Position numbers and translations under genes: made by a program. A DNA stretch of 64,000 bases from Metallococcus carri (GTDB lineage Bacteria; Actinomycetota; Actinomycetes; Actinomycetales; Dermatophilaceae): contig NZ_JAAOIV010000001.1 of NCBI RefSeq assembly GCF_011440275.1, positions 124,001-188,000 on the forward strand. The letters run 5' to 3'. Positions 18,039-26,388 of this stretch are shown piece by piece. The notes beneath the pieces were generated by a model. That model searched no databases and was not told the DNA's origin. It saw nothing but the letters and a program-made list of their open reading frames with translations. How positions within the stretch are numbered: position 1 is the stretch's first letter; each line of letters starts with the position of its first letter.

Positions 18039-19330
18039 CGCAGCACCGGGGCGACCGGGCCGCAGCGCATCGGGCCGCCATAGACCGGGAATCCGGGGAT
18101 CGGTCCGATCGGCAGGGCCGGGAGGACCGGCCGCACCGGACCGCAGCGCAGTCGCAGATCGGGCAGCGGGTTGACCGGGAAGGGCGGCTTGGGCCAGGAC
18201 AGCTTGGGCAGCGCTGGCGGCCACGGGTTGACCCGCTTGCGCGCCAGCTCGCGCAGCGCGATCGCGCCCACCCCGAGCTGGCCGCTCTCGTCCAGATCGT
18301 CGAGCGTCTTGCCCACCAACGTGCCGACCCCGCCGACCGAGGTCAGCAAGGACGGGTCGTCGATGGTCCGGTTGACCGCCTTGGTGACCGCCCACGCGGT
18401 CACGAAGAGCCCGCCGGCACCGATCGCCCAGGGATTCTTGGTGCGGGTCAGGATCACGCCAGCGACCTCGGCAACGCCGGCCTGGCCGGTGATATACCCC
18501 CGGACGCCGCCATACCCGCCGCCGGTCTGCATGTCCTTCCAGCCCGGCCGCGCCGCCGCGATGGCTCCGGCGATGCCAGTGGCGCGGCCGAGCTTGCCCA
18601 GCGCGGGATTGGCTGCCAGGCGACTGAAGGGTGCCATCCACGGTGGCGTGCTCTGCAAGGTCTTCACCGAGGCCTGGTAGGCGGCCAGCAGCTTGGTGAC
18701 ATCAGCACCTCGGGGCGCCTTCGCCAGCGCGCGTGAAGTGGTCCACAACTTCACCGTGGCGGCGCCCTTCTTCAGCAAGGACCAATAGGTCTTGCCGATC
18801 CCGGCATACCGTAATCCCTTGTCCCACACCATCATTGGTGGTTTGGACGCCGACAGCTCGGACTGGTAGTGGCGCCGCGCGAGGGTCACCTGCCGCTGCA
18901 GGTCCTCGAGTTCGCGTTGCACCACGCGCAGGTCGGCGAAGACCCGGTGCAGCTCGCGCTCGTCGTCGGCCCGGGTCACCGGATCGGTGGGCAACCGCAG
19001 GTCGCGTTGCACGGTGCGCAGCTGCGTGGTCAGCGACTCGTGGCGCAGGGTCAAGGTGGTTTCCTGGGTCTGCGCCGTCTCCAGGGCGTCGGCATACGCC
19101 TTGGTCGCCCGCGTCGCGCGGGTGAGTTGCCCGATCGCGGCCGTCGCATCGCTGCGGTGACCGGCGGCCGCCTGCGCGAAGACGATCGACGACGCGCCGC
19201 TCCACCTCGCGAGCGCGGTGCTCACGCCGCTCAGCACGCAGCGCTGATGTCGGCGCAAGTCCTCGATCAGATCGTCCAGCCGGCCGGCCGCCTCCCAGAG
19301 CCCCTGCGGGTCTCCGGCCGCGATTCTCAT
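18035..19330 (-). CDS. LXG/WXG-like protein, probable type VII secretion substrate
   Basis: From ATG 19330 the protein has 431 residues. The first 190 residues are helical, starting GDPQGLWEAAGRLDDLIEDL with WSGAS at about residue 50, the turn position of WXG100 folds, followed by long coiled-coil-like helices (residues 75-150). The middle has Gly/Ala-rich hydrophobic stretches; the C-terminus is Pro-rich with repeated RCGPV motifs (LRLRCGPVRPVLP and GPMRCGPVAPVLR). No toxin domain is recognisable. Both ends overlap neighbouring genes by 4 bases. Confidence 0.65.
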   Translation of the reverse strand: MRIAAGDPQGLWEAAGRLDDLIEDLRRHQRCVLSGVSTALARWSGASSIVFAQAAAGHRSDATAAIGQLTRATRATKAYADALETAQTQETTLTLRHESLTTQLRTVQRDLRLPTDPVTRADDERELHRVFADLRVVQRELEDLQRQVTLARRHYQSELSASKPPMMVWDKGLRYAGIGKTYWSLLKKGAATVKLWTTSRALAKAPRGADVTKLLAAYQASVKTLQSTPPWMAPFSRLAANPALGKLGRATGIAGAIAAARPGWKDMQTGGGYGGVRGYITGQAGVAEVAGVILTRTKNPWAIGAGGLFVTAWAVTKAVNRTIDDPSLLTSVGGVGTLVGKTLDDLDESGQLGVGAIALRELARKRVNPWPPALPKLSWPKPPFPVNPLPDLRLRCGPVRPVLPALPIGPIPGFPVYGGPMRCGPVAPVLR

Positions 19331-19623
19331 GACGCGGTCCCGACCGCCGTGGCGACCACCCCGTCGGCCCCGGCATACGCCGTGCCCGCCGCGAAGGTCG
19401 CGCCGCCGAGACCGAGCGCGGTGTCGCTCAGCGCGGCGAGCGCATCGGCCCACGAGCCGGCCAAGGCCGCGGCGACACCGGCACAGGCCGGATCACCGCA
19501 CGCCACCTCGATCTTCCCGAATGCCCAACGCGCCTGTCCGGGCGTGCTGACCACCCGAGTTGCACTGCGCCGCAACGCTTTTGAGCTGCGCTGCAGATCG
19601 TCGGGTGTGACTGAATACCCCAT
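19327..19623 (-). CDS. EspC/WXG100-like small protein
   Basis: The 98-residue protein begins MGYSVTPDDLQRSSKALRR, a helical opening typical of EspC-type excreted proteins, and continues with a second helix (AGVAAALAGSWADALAALSD) carrying W near the middle. Two cysteines occur in VACGDPACAG. A GGAGGGG ribosome site on the minus strand (about 19632-19638) precedes ATG 19623. It is the first gene of a chain of 4-base overlaps running into dxr. Secretion would need ESX core genes, which are not in this window. Confidence 0.65.
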   Translation of the reverse strand: MGYSVTPDDLQRSSKALRRSATRVVSTPGQARWAFGKIEVACGDPACAGVAAALAGSWADALAALSDTALGLGGATFAAGTAYAGADGVVATAVGTAS

Positions 19624-19694
19624 AACGCATCCCCTCCGGTTCGACTCCTGCGAGCGTATGCCGACCGCCGCGGAGCCTGCCGAAGTTATCCACA

Positions 19695-19713
19695 GGGCCG
19701 CTGTGCGCGGCCC
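19695..19713 (-). terminator. hairpin after gabD
   Basis: GGGCCGC-TGTGC-GCGGCCC forms a perfect 7-bp stem with a 5-base loop, 13 bases past the gabD stop on the minus strand. It lacks a clear U-tract. Confidence 0.45.
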
Positions 19714-19725
19714 GGTGGCGATGCC

Positions 19726-21171
19726 TCAGAGGGCGAAACCGACGTACTTCGTCTCGAGATATTCCTCGATGCCCTCGAAGCCTCCCTCGCGGCCGAAGCC
19801 GCTGGCCTTGACCCCACCGAAGGGCGCGGCGGGGTTGGAGACGATGCCTTGGTTGACGCCGACCATGCCGTACTCCAAGGCCTCGCTGACCCGGATGGAG
19901 CGCGACAGATCGCGGGTGAAGAAATAGGCGACCAGGCCGAATTCGGTGTCATTGGCCCGGCGCACCACGTCGTCCTCGTCGGTGAAGGTCTGCAGGCCGG
20001 CGACCGGCCCGAAGATCTCCTCGCGCACCATGTCGGCGTCGCCCGGCACCTCGTTGAGCACGGTCGGGGCGTAGAAATAGCCCTTGTCGCCGGTGGTCGA
20101 TCCGCCGGTGACGACCTTGGCTCCGCGGCCGATCGCGTCCTGCACCAGCGCGTCGACCTTCTGCACCGCCTTGGCGGTGATCAGGGGACCTACGGTGACG
20201 CCGTCGTCCATCCCGTTGCCGACGGTCATCGCGCCCATCTTGTCCGCGAGCCGGCGGCCGAACTCCTCGGCGACCGACTCGTGCACATAGAACCGGTTGG
20301 CCGCGGTGCACGCCTCGCCGATATTGCGCATCTTGGCGAGCATCGCGCCCTCGACCGCCTTGTCCAGGTCGGCGTCCTCGAAGACGATGAACGGCGCATT
20401 GCCGCCAAGCTCCATCGACACCCGCAGCAGTTGCTCGGCCGACTGCTCGACGAGCTTGCGGCCCACGGGGGTCGAGCCGGTGAAGGTCAGCTTGCGCGAG
20501 CGCGGGTCACGAATCAACGGCTCCATCACGCCACCGGAGTCGCTCGTCGTCACGACATTGAGCACGCCCTTCGGCAGGCCAACTTCCTCGAGCAGTTGCG
20601 CCAGCGCGAGCATCGTCAACGGGGTCTCGGCCGCGGGCTTGACCACCATCGTGCAGCCGGCGGCGATCGCCGGCCCGATCTTGCGGGTGCCCATCGCCAG
20701 CGGGAAGTTCCACGGCGTGATCATCAGGCACGGACCGACCGGCTGCTTCATCGTGGACAGCCGGGTGGCGCCATTGGGCGCGACCGCCCAGCGACCGGAG
20801 ATGCGCACCGCCTCCTCGGCGAACCACCGGAAGAACTCGGCGCCATAGGTGACCTCGCCCTTGGCCTCCGCGAGCGGCTTGCCCATCTCGAGCGTCATCA
20901 GCTCGGCGAAGAAGTCGGCCCGCTCGGTGATCAGGTCGTATGCCGCCCGCAGGATCTCGCTTCTGTCACGCGGCGGCGTCTTGGCCCAATCCGCTTGTGC
21001 CGCAACGGCTGCGTCCAACGCGGCCAGGCCGTCGGCGGGGGTCGCATCCGCGACCGTGGCCAGCACTTCCTCGGTCGCCGGGTTGTGCACCTCCAGCGTG
21101 CGGCCACCCTCCGCGGGGCGCCACTGTCCGGCGATGAACAGTCCGGTCTGCACCTTCTCGACAGCACTCAT
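19726..21171 (-). CDS. gabD: succinate-semialdehyde dehydrogenase (NAD(P)+)
   Basis: The 481-residue aldehyde dehydrogenase has the catalytic cysteine in GEACTAANR, the general-base glutamate in MELGGNAP, and the oxyanion asparagine in ITPWNFPLAM. The pattern RKLTFTGSTPVGRKL and the C-terminal YGMVGVNQGIVSNPAAPFGG are typical of GabD. It would oxidise succinate semialdehyde to succinate, the last step of GABA degradation. ATG 21171 is preceded by GGAAGGA. It is the last gene of a four-gene minus-strand operon with permease, aminobutyraldehyde dehydrogenase and sdaA. Confidence 0.9.
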   Translation of the reverse strand: MSAVEKVQTGLFIAGQWRPAEGGRTLEVHNPATEEVLATVADATPADGLAALDAAVAAQADWAKTPPRDRSEILRAAYDLITERADFFAELMTLEMGKPLAEAKGEVTYGAEFFRWFAEEAVRISGRWAVAPNGATRLSTMKQPVGPCLMITPWNFPLAMGTRKIGPAIAAGCTMVVKPAAETPLTMLALAQLLEEVGLPKGVLNVVTTSDSGGVMEPLIRDPRSRKLTFTGSTPVGRKLVEQSAEQLLRVSMELGGNAPFIVFEDADLDKAVEGAMLAKMRNIGEACTAANRFYVHESVAEEFGRRLADKMGAMTVGNGMDDGVTVGPLITAKAVQKVDALVQDAIGRGAKVVTGGSTTGDKGYFYAPTVLNEVPGDADMVREEIFGPVAGLQTFTDEDDVVRRANDTEFGLVAYFFTRDLSRSIRVSEALEYGMVGVNQGIVSNPAAPFGGVKASGFGREGGFEGIEEYLETKYVGFAL

Positions 21172-21205
21172 AGCTGGTCCTTCCGTCGTTCGGCTGATCG
21201 CGACA

Positions 21206-22909
21206 TTACGCGTCGTCGTGAGTGGTGGGCCGCGCGGTTCGGCCGGTGGACCGGTCGACCGCGGTCGCTCCATCGGGCAGATTCGACAGGTCCGGAGCGA
21301 TCACCGTGTACTCCGTCGAATCGGGCAGGCGCACCTGCCCGGCCACGTCGCGCTGGTGGTCGAGCAACACCAGGTCGGCGTGCGAGGCGCGCGGCAGGGT
21401 GCGGCCCCGGAAGAAGCCGGGCGCGGCGAGCCACTGCGCGGCCATCAGCACCAGACCGAAGAGCAGCGAGACGACGCCGACCACGGCGACCGCGCCCATC
21501 CCGAAGATCGTGACATTGCGGCCCTGCTCGTCCTGCAGATAGTCCGGCGCGATGTAGGTGACGAAGGCGTAGCCGAACATCACGAACAAGAAGACGCCGC
21601 CGACCAGCGGGATCACCCCGCGCACGAACAGATGCCGGATGCTGCCGAGCAGGCTGTGCCGGTAGAACCACGCGCAGGCCACGCCGGTGAGGCCGTAATA
21701 GAAGGCGATCTGCAGGCCGATCGCGCCGATGAGCGCCAGCAGGATGGTCGGGCTGATCCAGGTCATCAGCAGGTAGAACGCCGCCGAGATGACGCCCATC
21801 CCGATCGTTGACCAGGTCGGTGTCAGGTAGCGCGGGTGGATGGTGGCGAACCGGCCGGGGATGGCCTTGAACACTGCCATCGACAACGCGGTGCGCGCGG
21901 TCGGCAGGATCGTGGTCTGGGTGGACGCCGAGGCCGAGGTGAGGATCGAGATCGCGAGCAGCGCCAGCCCGATGTGCCCGAGCGTGCTCGAGCCGTAGAG
22001 CGTCGGGCCGATCGCGCTGAACACATCCGCAGCGTTCTGCTCATTACCCAGGCCCACCCCGGCGGTGCCGGTGCCCGCGAAGGCCACCGTCGCCACCGAC
22101 ACCAGCACGTAGATCAGCAGCAGCAAGACCGTGGAGATCACGGCCGCGCGACCGGGCGTGCGGCCCGGGTCGTCGCTCTCCTCGTTGGTCGCGACCGCGG
22201 TGTCCCAGCCCCAGTAGATGAACACCGCCAGCAGCACCGTCGACGACAGCACCGACATCGACAGCCCGCCCGGCCACAGCCACGACAGCGAGGGATGCAC
22301 CGAACCCTGCGGGGCGCGACCGGCATACACCTTCCACAAGGCGACGCCCGCAAAGAGCACGAGGGTGACGACCTCGATCGACAGCAGCGCGTACTGCAAC
22401 CGGGCCGACACCTCGATGCCGCGATAGCAGATGTAGGTCATCAGGCCGATCCAGATCAGCCCCGCGACCGTCGACCACAGCGTGCTGGAGGCCAGGTCGT
22501 TCTGCAGCCCGAACTCGTCGGCGAGGGTGAACGAATACGAGCCCGCGATCGAGGCGAGATTGGCCATCACGATGATGTCGGCGACGATGATGCCCCAGCC
22601 GCCCATCCAGCCGACGACCGGGCCGAAGGCCCGGCTCGCCCAGGTGAAGGTCGTCCCACAGTCGGGCACCGCCTCGTTGAGCTCCTTGTAGGCCACCGCG
22701 ATGAAATACATCGGCACGAACGCGAGCAGCATGATCGCCGGCGCCTTGAAGCCCGCGCCCGTCACGACGACGAACCCGAGGGTCGCCGCCAGCGAATAGG
22801 CGGGCGCAGTCGAGGCGATGCCGACGACGACACTGCCGACGAGGCTGAGCGCCCCAGATTTCAGGCCCTTGTCCTGCCCGAGGGCAGGCTGCAGCGAGGT
22901 ATCGGTCAT
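21206..22909 (-). CDS. APC-family amino acid/amine permease
   Basis: The 567-residue protein has about 12 hydrophobic segments and the APC hallmark near the N-terminus (LSLVGSVVVGIASTAPAYSLA), with the conserved turn ALNEAVPDCGTTFTW-type segment (LNEAVPDCGTTFTWASRAFG). A hydrophilic C-terminal tail of about 60 residues is cytoplasmic. Its position between gabD and the aminobutyraldehyde dehydrogenase gene suggests import of GABA, putrescine or a related amine. Substrate specificity is an inference from context. Confidence 0.88.
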   Translation of the reverse strand: MTDTSLQPALGQDKGLKSGALSLVGSVVVGIASTAPAYSLAATLGFVVVTGAGFKAPAIMLLAFVPMYFIAVAYKELNEAVPDCGTTFTWASRAFGPVVGWMGGWGIIVADIIVMANLASIAGSYSFTLADEFGLQNDLASSTLWSTVAGLIWIGLMTYICYRGIEVSARLQYALLSIEVVTLVLFAGVALWKVYAGRAPQGSVHPSLSWLWPGGLSMSVLSSTVLLAVFIYWGWDTAVATNEESDDPGRTPGRAAVISTVLLLLIYVLVSVATVAFAGTGTAGVGLGNEQNAADVFSAIGPTLYGSSTLGHIGLALLAISILTSASASTQTTILPTARTALSMAVFKAIPGRFATIHPRYLTPTWSTIGMGVISAAFYLLMTWISPTILLALIGAIGLQIAFYYGLTGVACAWFYRHSLLGSIRHLFVRGVIPLVGGVFLFVMFGYAFVTYIAPDYLQDEQGRNVTIFGMGAVAVVGVVSLLFGLVLMAAQWLAAPGFFRGRTLPRASHADLVLLDHQRDVAGQVRLPDSTEYTVIAPDLSNLPDGATAVDRSTGRTARPTTHDDA

Positions 22910-22942
22910 ACCGATCCTTTCGAACGGGGGTTGGCGGCCGGT

Positions 22943-24385
22943 TCAGCCCTCGATATTGGCCATCACGTGCTTGATGCGCGTGTAGTCCTCGAAGCCGTAC
23001 ATCGACAGGTCCTTGCCGTAACCCGAATGCTTGAAACCGCCATGCGGCATCTCGGCGACGAGCGGAATATGGGTGTTGATCCACACGCAACCGAAGTCGA
23101 GCGCCTTGCTCATGCGCATCGCCCGACCGAAGTCCTTGGTCCACACCGAGGAGGCCAGGCCGTACTCCACGCCATTGGCGAAGCGCACCGCCTCAGCCTC
23201 ATCGGACACTTGCTGCACCGTGATGACCGGGCCGAAGATCTCGGTCTGCACCGCCTCGTCGTCCTGCTTGAGGCCGGACACCACGGTGGGTTCGATGAAG
23301 TAGCCGTCGCCAAGGCCCTCGACCCGGTGACCGCCCGCGGCGATCGAGGCGTGGTCGGGCAGGCGGCCGAGCATGCCGGTGACATGCGCCAGCTGGTTGG
23401 TGTTGTTGACCGGCCCGAGGAGTGCGTCCTCGTCGTCCGGCATACCGACCTTGGCTTCCTTCTTCGCATACTCCGCCAAGGCGGCCACGAAGTCGTCGTG
23501 GATGCCCGGCGTCGCGAGCACGCGGGTCGCGGCAGTGCAGTCCTGGCCCGCGTTGAAATAGCCCGCGACCGCGATGCCCTCCACCGCCGCCTCGATGTCG
23601 GCGTCGTCGAAGACGACGACCGGCGCCTTGCCGCCGAGCTCCAGGTGGACCCGCTTGAGCTTCTTGGCCGCGGCCTCGGCGACCTGCATGCCCGCGCGCA
23701 CCGAGCCGGTGATCGCGACCATCTGCGGGATGTCGTGGTCGATGACCATCGAACCGGTGGTGCGGTCACCGGTGACCACATTGAAGGTGCCGGCCGGCAG
23801 GAACTGCGAGGCGATCTCGGCCATCAGCAGCGTCGTCTCCGGCGTGGTGTCACTCGGCTTGAGCACGATCGTGTTGCCCGCGGCGAGCGCCGGGGCGATC
23901 TTCCACATCGCCATCATCATCGGGTAGTTCCACGGCGTCACCTGACCGATGACCCCGATCGGCTCGCGCCGGATCCAGCTGGTGTGCCCCTTCAGGTACT
24001 CCGCGGACGCCCGCCCCTCCAGCACCCGCGCCGCGCCCGCGAAGAACCGCAGCTGGTCCAGCATCGGCGGAATCTCCTCGGAGGTCGTCAGCGCGAACGG
24101 CTTGCCGGTGTTCTGCGCCTCGAGCTTGACGAAATCCTCCGCCCGCGCGTCGAGCGCGTCCGCGAACTTCAGCAGCGCCTCCTGCCGCTCCCCCGGCGTC
24201 GTCTGCCCCCACTCGCCAAACGCCTGGTCCGCCGCGGCGTATGCCGCATCGACGTCCGCCTGGCCGGACACCGGCGCCTTCGCGACCACCTGGGCGGTCG
24301 AGGGGTCGATGATGTCGGTCGTCGCATCGGACTCGGCGGCGACATATTCGCCCCCGATGAAGTTCTTCAGTTCGCGTGCGGTCAC
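22943..24385 (-). CDS. gamma-aminobutyraldehyde dehydrogenase-like
   Basis: The 480-residue enzyme has Asn in QVTPWNYPMM, Glu in HLELGGKAP, and catalytic Cys in NAGQDCTAATR. The segment LKGHTSWIRREPIGVIGQ is typical of the PatD/Prr branch that oxidises 4-aminobutyraldehyde to GABA; betaine aldehyde dehydrogenases are close relatives and not excluded. It lies 16 bases downstream of sdaA and 33 bases before the permease gene. With the class III aminotransferase and GabD it would complete putrescine to succinate. Confidence 0.82.
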   Translation of the reverse strand: MTARELKNFIGGEYVAAESDATTDIIDPSTAQVVAKAPVSGQADVDAAYAAADQAFGEWGQTTPGERQEALLKFADALDARAEDFVKLEAQNTGKPFALTTSEEIPPMLDQLRFFAGAARVLEGRASAEYLKGHTSWIRREPIGVIGQVTPWNYPMMMAMWKIAPALAAGNTIVLKPSDTTPETTLLMAEIASQFLPAGTFNVVTGDRTTGSMVIDHDIPQMVAITGSVRAGMQVAEAAAKKLKRVHLELGGKAPVVVFDDADIEAAVEGIAVAGYFNAGQDCTAATRVLATPGIHDDFVAALAEYAKKEAKVGMPDDEDALLGPVNNTNQLAHVTGMLGRLPDHASIAAGGHRVEGLGDGYFIEPTVVSGLKQDDEAVQTEIFGPVITVQQVSDEAEAVRFANGVEYGLASSVWTKDFGRAMRMSKALDFGCVWINTHIPLVAEMPHGGFKHSGYGKDLSMYGFEDYTRIKHVMANIEG

Positions 24386-24401
24386 TGACAGCTCCTTTGG
24401 T

Positions 24402-25775
24402 TTAACACTCGATCACATTCACAGCGAGGCCGCCCCTCGCCGTCTCCTTGTATTTGATGGACATATCGCGCCCGGTGTCGCGCATGGTCTTGATCGCCTT
24501 GTCCAGGCTCACGGTGTGGATGCCGGTGCCGCCGAGCGACAGCCGGGCGGCATTGATCGCCTTGACGCTGGCGATGGCGTTGCGCTCGATGCACGGGATC
24601 TGCACCAGGCCACCCACCGGATCACAGGTCAGCCCGAGGTTGTGCTCGATGCCGATCTCGGCGGCATTCTCCACCTGCTGCGGCGAGCCACCCATCACCT
24701 CGCACAGCGCACCGGACGCCATCGCGCAGGCCGACCCCACCTCACCCTGGCAGCCGACCTCGGCGCCGGAGATCGAGGCGTTCTGCTTGAAAAGTATGCC
24801 GATCGCGGCGGCGGTCAGCAGGAAGCGCACGACACCGTCCTCGTCCGCCCCGTCGACGAACCGCCAGTAGTAATGCAGCACCGCGGGGATGATGCCGGCC
24901 GCGCCATTCGTCGGCGCCGTGACGACCCGGCCGCCGGAAGCGTTCTGCTCGTTGACACTCAACGCGAAGAGGTTGACCCAGTCCATGACGTGCAGCGGAT
25001 CGGGGGTGCCGGTGTCGGCGGTCAGATCGGCATACATCGCCGGGGCCCGACGCGGCACTTTCAGTCCGCCCGGCAGGCAGCCCTCGGCGTGGAAGCCGGC
25101 CTCGACGCATTCCTGCATCACCGCCCAGATGCGCAACAGCCCCTCGCGGATCTGCTCATCGGACCGCCACGCGCGCTCGTTGCGCCACATGACCTCCGAG
25201 ACCGAGATGCCCTCCTGCTCGCAGATCGCGAGGAGTTCGGCACCGGTGTTGAAGGGATGCGGCACGACGGTCGGGTCCTGCACCACCCGGTCGGCACCGG
25301 TGGCGTGTTCGTCGACCACGAAACCGCCGCCGACGGAGTAGTAGATCCTGCTCACGATGAGCTCGCCGTCCTCGCCGAACGCGTCGAACTGCATGCCGTT
25401 GGGGTGGGTCGGCAGCGATTTGCGCCGGTGCAGCACCAGATCGGTGTCCGCATCGAAGGCGACGGTATGCCGGCCGGCGAGCCGGATCAGCCGCCGCGCC
25501 CTCATCGCCGCGACCCTGGCGTCGGCGGTCTCGGTGTCCACCGTCTCGGGGTCCTCGCCCTCCAGGCCGAGCAGCACCGCCTTGTCCGAGCCGTGGCCGT
25601 GTCCGGTCGCGCCGAGCGAGCCGAACAGTTGCGCCTTGAGCCGCGCGACCTCCTCCAGCCGCCCCTGCTCGGCGATGCCGTCGGCGAACAACCTGGCCGC
25701 TCGCATCGGCCCGACCGTGTGCGATGACGACGGTCCGATGCCGATCGAGTACAGCTCGAAAGCGCTCAAAGCCAC
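24402..25775 (-). CDS. sdaA: L-serine ammonia-lyase, iron-sulfur type
   Basis: This 457-residue single-chain enzyme converts L-serine to pyruvate and ammonia. It has the alpha and beta parts fused: [18 protein letters not shown] at the start, then [15 protein letters not shown] and [16 protein letters not shown], which supply the cluster cysteines. The start is GTG 25775, with GAGGAGG 11 bases upstream. It heads the catabolic operon and is divergent from an Lrp-type regulator. Pyruvate made here could serve as amino acceptor for the neighbouring aminotransferase. Confidence 0.93.
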   Translation of the reverse strand: MALSAFELYSIGIGPSSSHTVGPMRAARLFADGIAEQGRLEEVARLKAQLFGSLGATGHGHGSDKAVLLGLEGEDPETVDTETADARVAAMRARRLIRLAGRHTVAFDADTDLVLHRRKSLPTHPNGMQFDAFGEDGELIVSRIYYSVGGGFVVDEHATGADRVVQDPTVVPHPFNTGAELLAICEQEGISVSEVMWRNERAWRSDEQIREGLLRIWAVMQECVEAGFHAEGCLPGGLKVPRRAPAMYADLTADTGTPDPLHVMDWVNLFALSVNEQNASGGRVVTAPTNGAAGIIPAVLHYYWRFVDGADEDGVVRFLLTAAAIGILFKQNASISGAEVGCQGEVGSACAMASGALCEVMGGSPQQVENAAEIGIEHNLGLTCDPVGGLVQIPCIERNAIASVKAINAARLSLGGTGIHTVSLDKAIKTMRDTGRDMSIKYKETARGGLAVNVIEC

Positions 25776-25854
25776 GGGGCTATCGACCTCCTCGTCGTGC
25801 ACTGCTCGGGTGGGGGCACAGGTGTGACCTGCGCCATCTTCTCGTAGCCTAACC

Positions 25855-25896
25855 ACGAATTTCGCCGATGAAAAGGTTGTTGAGGTACGAATTTCG
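25855..25896. promoter_or_regulatory. paired operator-like repeats between sdaA and the Lrp gene
   Basis: ACGAATTTCG occurs at 25855-25864 and again at 25887-25896, 32 bases apart, about three helical turns and on the same DNA face. The second copy extends to the near-palindrome ACGAATTTCGT. The pair stands out as A/T-rich in a GC-rich gap between divergent genes and is a natural target for the Lrp-type regulator encoded next to it. Confidence 0.6.
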
Positions 25897-25911
25897 TGCC
25901 AACATGCCGGT

Positions 25912-26388
25912 ATGACTGAGGGAATCCGCAATGGCGGACGCGATGTCCTCGACGAACCGTCGAAGGCCATCGTGGCGCACCTGCAGCGCGACGGCCGGGC
26001 GTCCTATTCGGCCATCGCCCGCGACGTGGGCCTGTCCGAGGCGGCCGTCCGGCAGCGCGTGCAGCGGCTGATCGACGCCGAGATCGTGCAGATCGTCGCC
26101 GTCACCGACCCCGCCCAAGTCGGCTTCCACCGCCAGGCGATGGTCGGCGTCGTGACCGACGGCGACGCGCTGACCGTCGCCGACGCCCTCGCCGAACTGC
26201 CCGAGGTGGCGTATGTCGTGGTCACCGCCGGCCGCTTCGACCTGCTGGTCGAGGTGGTCTGCGAGGACGACGACCACCTGCTCGACCTGCTCGTCAACCG
26301 GTTGCGCGGCGTCGACGGGGTGAGCCACACCGAAACCTTCAACTACCTCAAACTCACCAAACAACGCTACGACTGGGGAGCGCGATGA
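25912..26388 (+). CDS. Lrp/AsnC-family transcriptional regulator
   Basis: The 158-residue protein has an N-terminal winged helix-turn-helix ([20 protein letters not shown] then [21 protein letters not shown]) and a C-terminal RAM ligand-binding domain ([20 protein letters not shown]). It would sense an amino acid or amine and control both its own operon and the divergent sdaA operon. Its TGA overlaps the ATG of the aminotransferase gene by 4 bases. Confidence 0.93.
   Translation: MTEGIRNGGRDVLDEPSKAIVAHLQRDGRASYSAIARDVGLSEAAVRQRVQRLIDAEIVQIVAVTDPAQVGFHRQAMVGVVTDGDALTVADALAELPEVAYVVVTAGRFDLLVEVVCEDDDHLLDLLVNRLRGVDGVSHTETFNYLKLTKQRYDWGAR

Noticed and set aside
21836-24388. 850-codon plus-strand frame opposite the permease and aldehyde dehydrogenase genes
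   Set aside because: Low-complexity composition and complete overlap with real genes mark it as a shadow.
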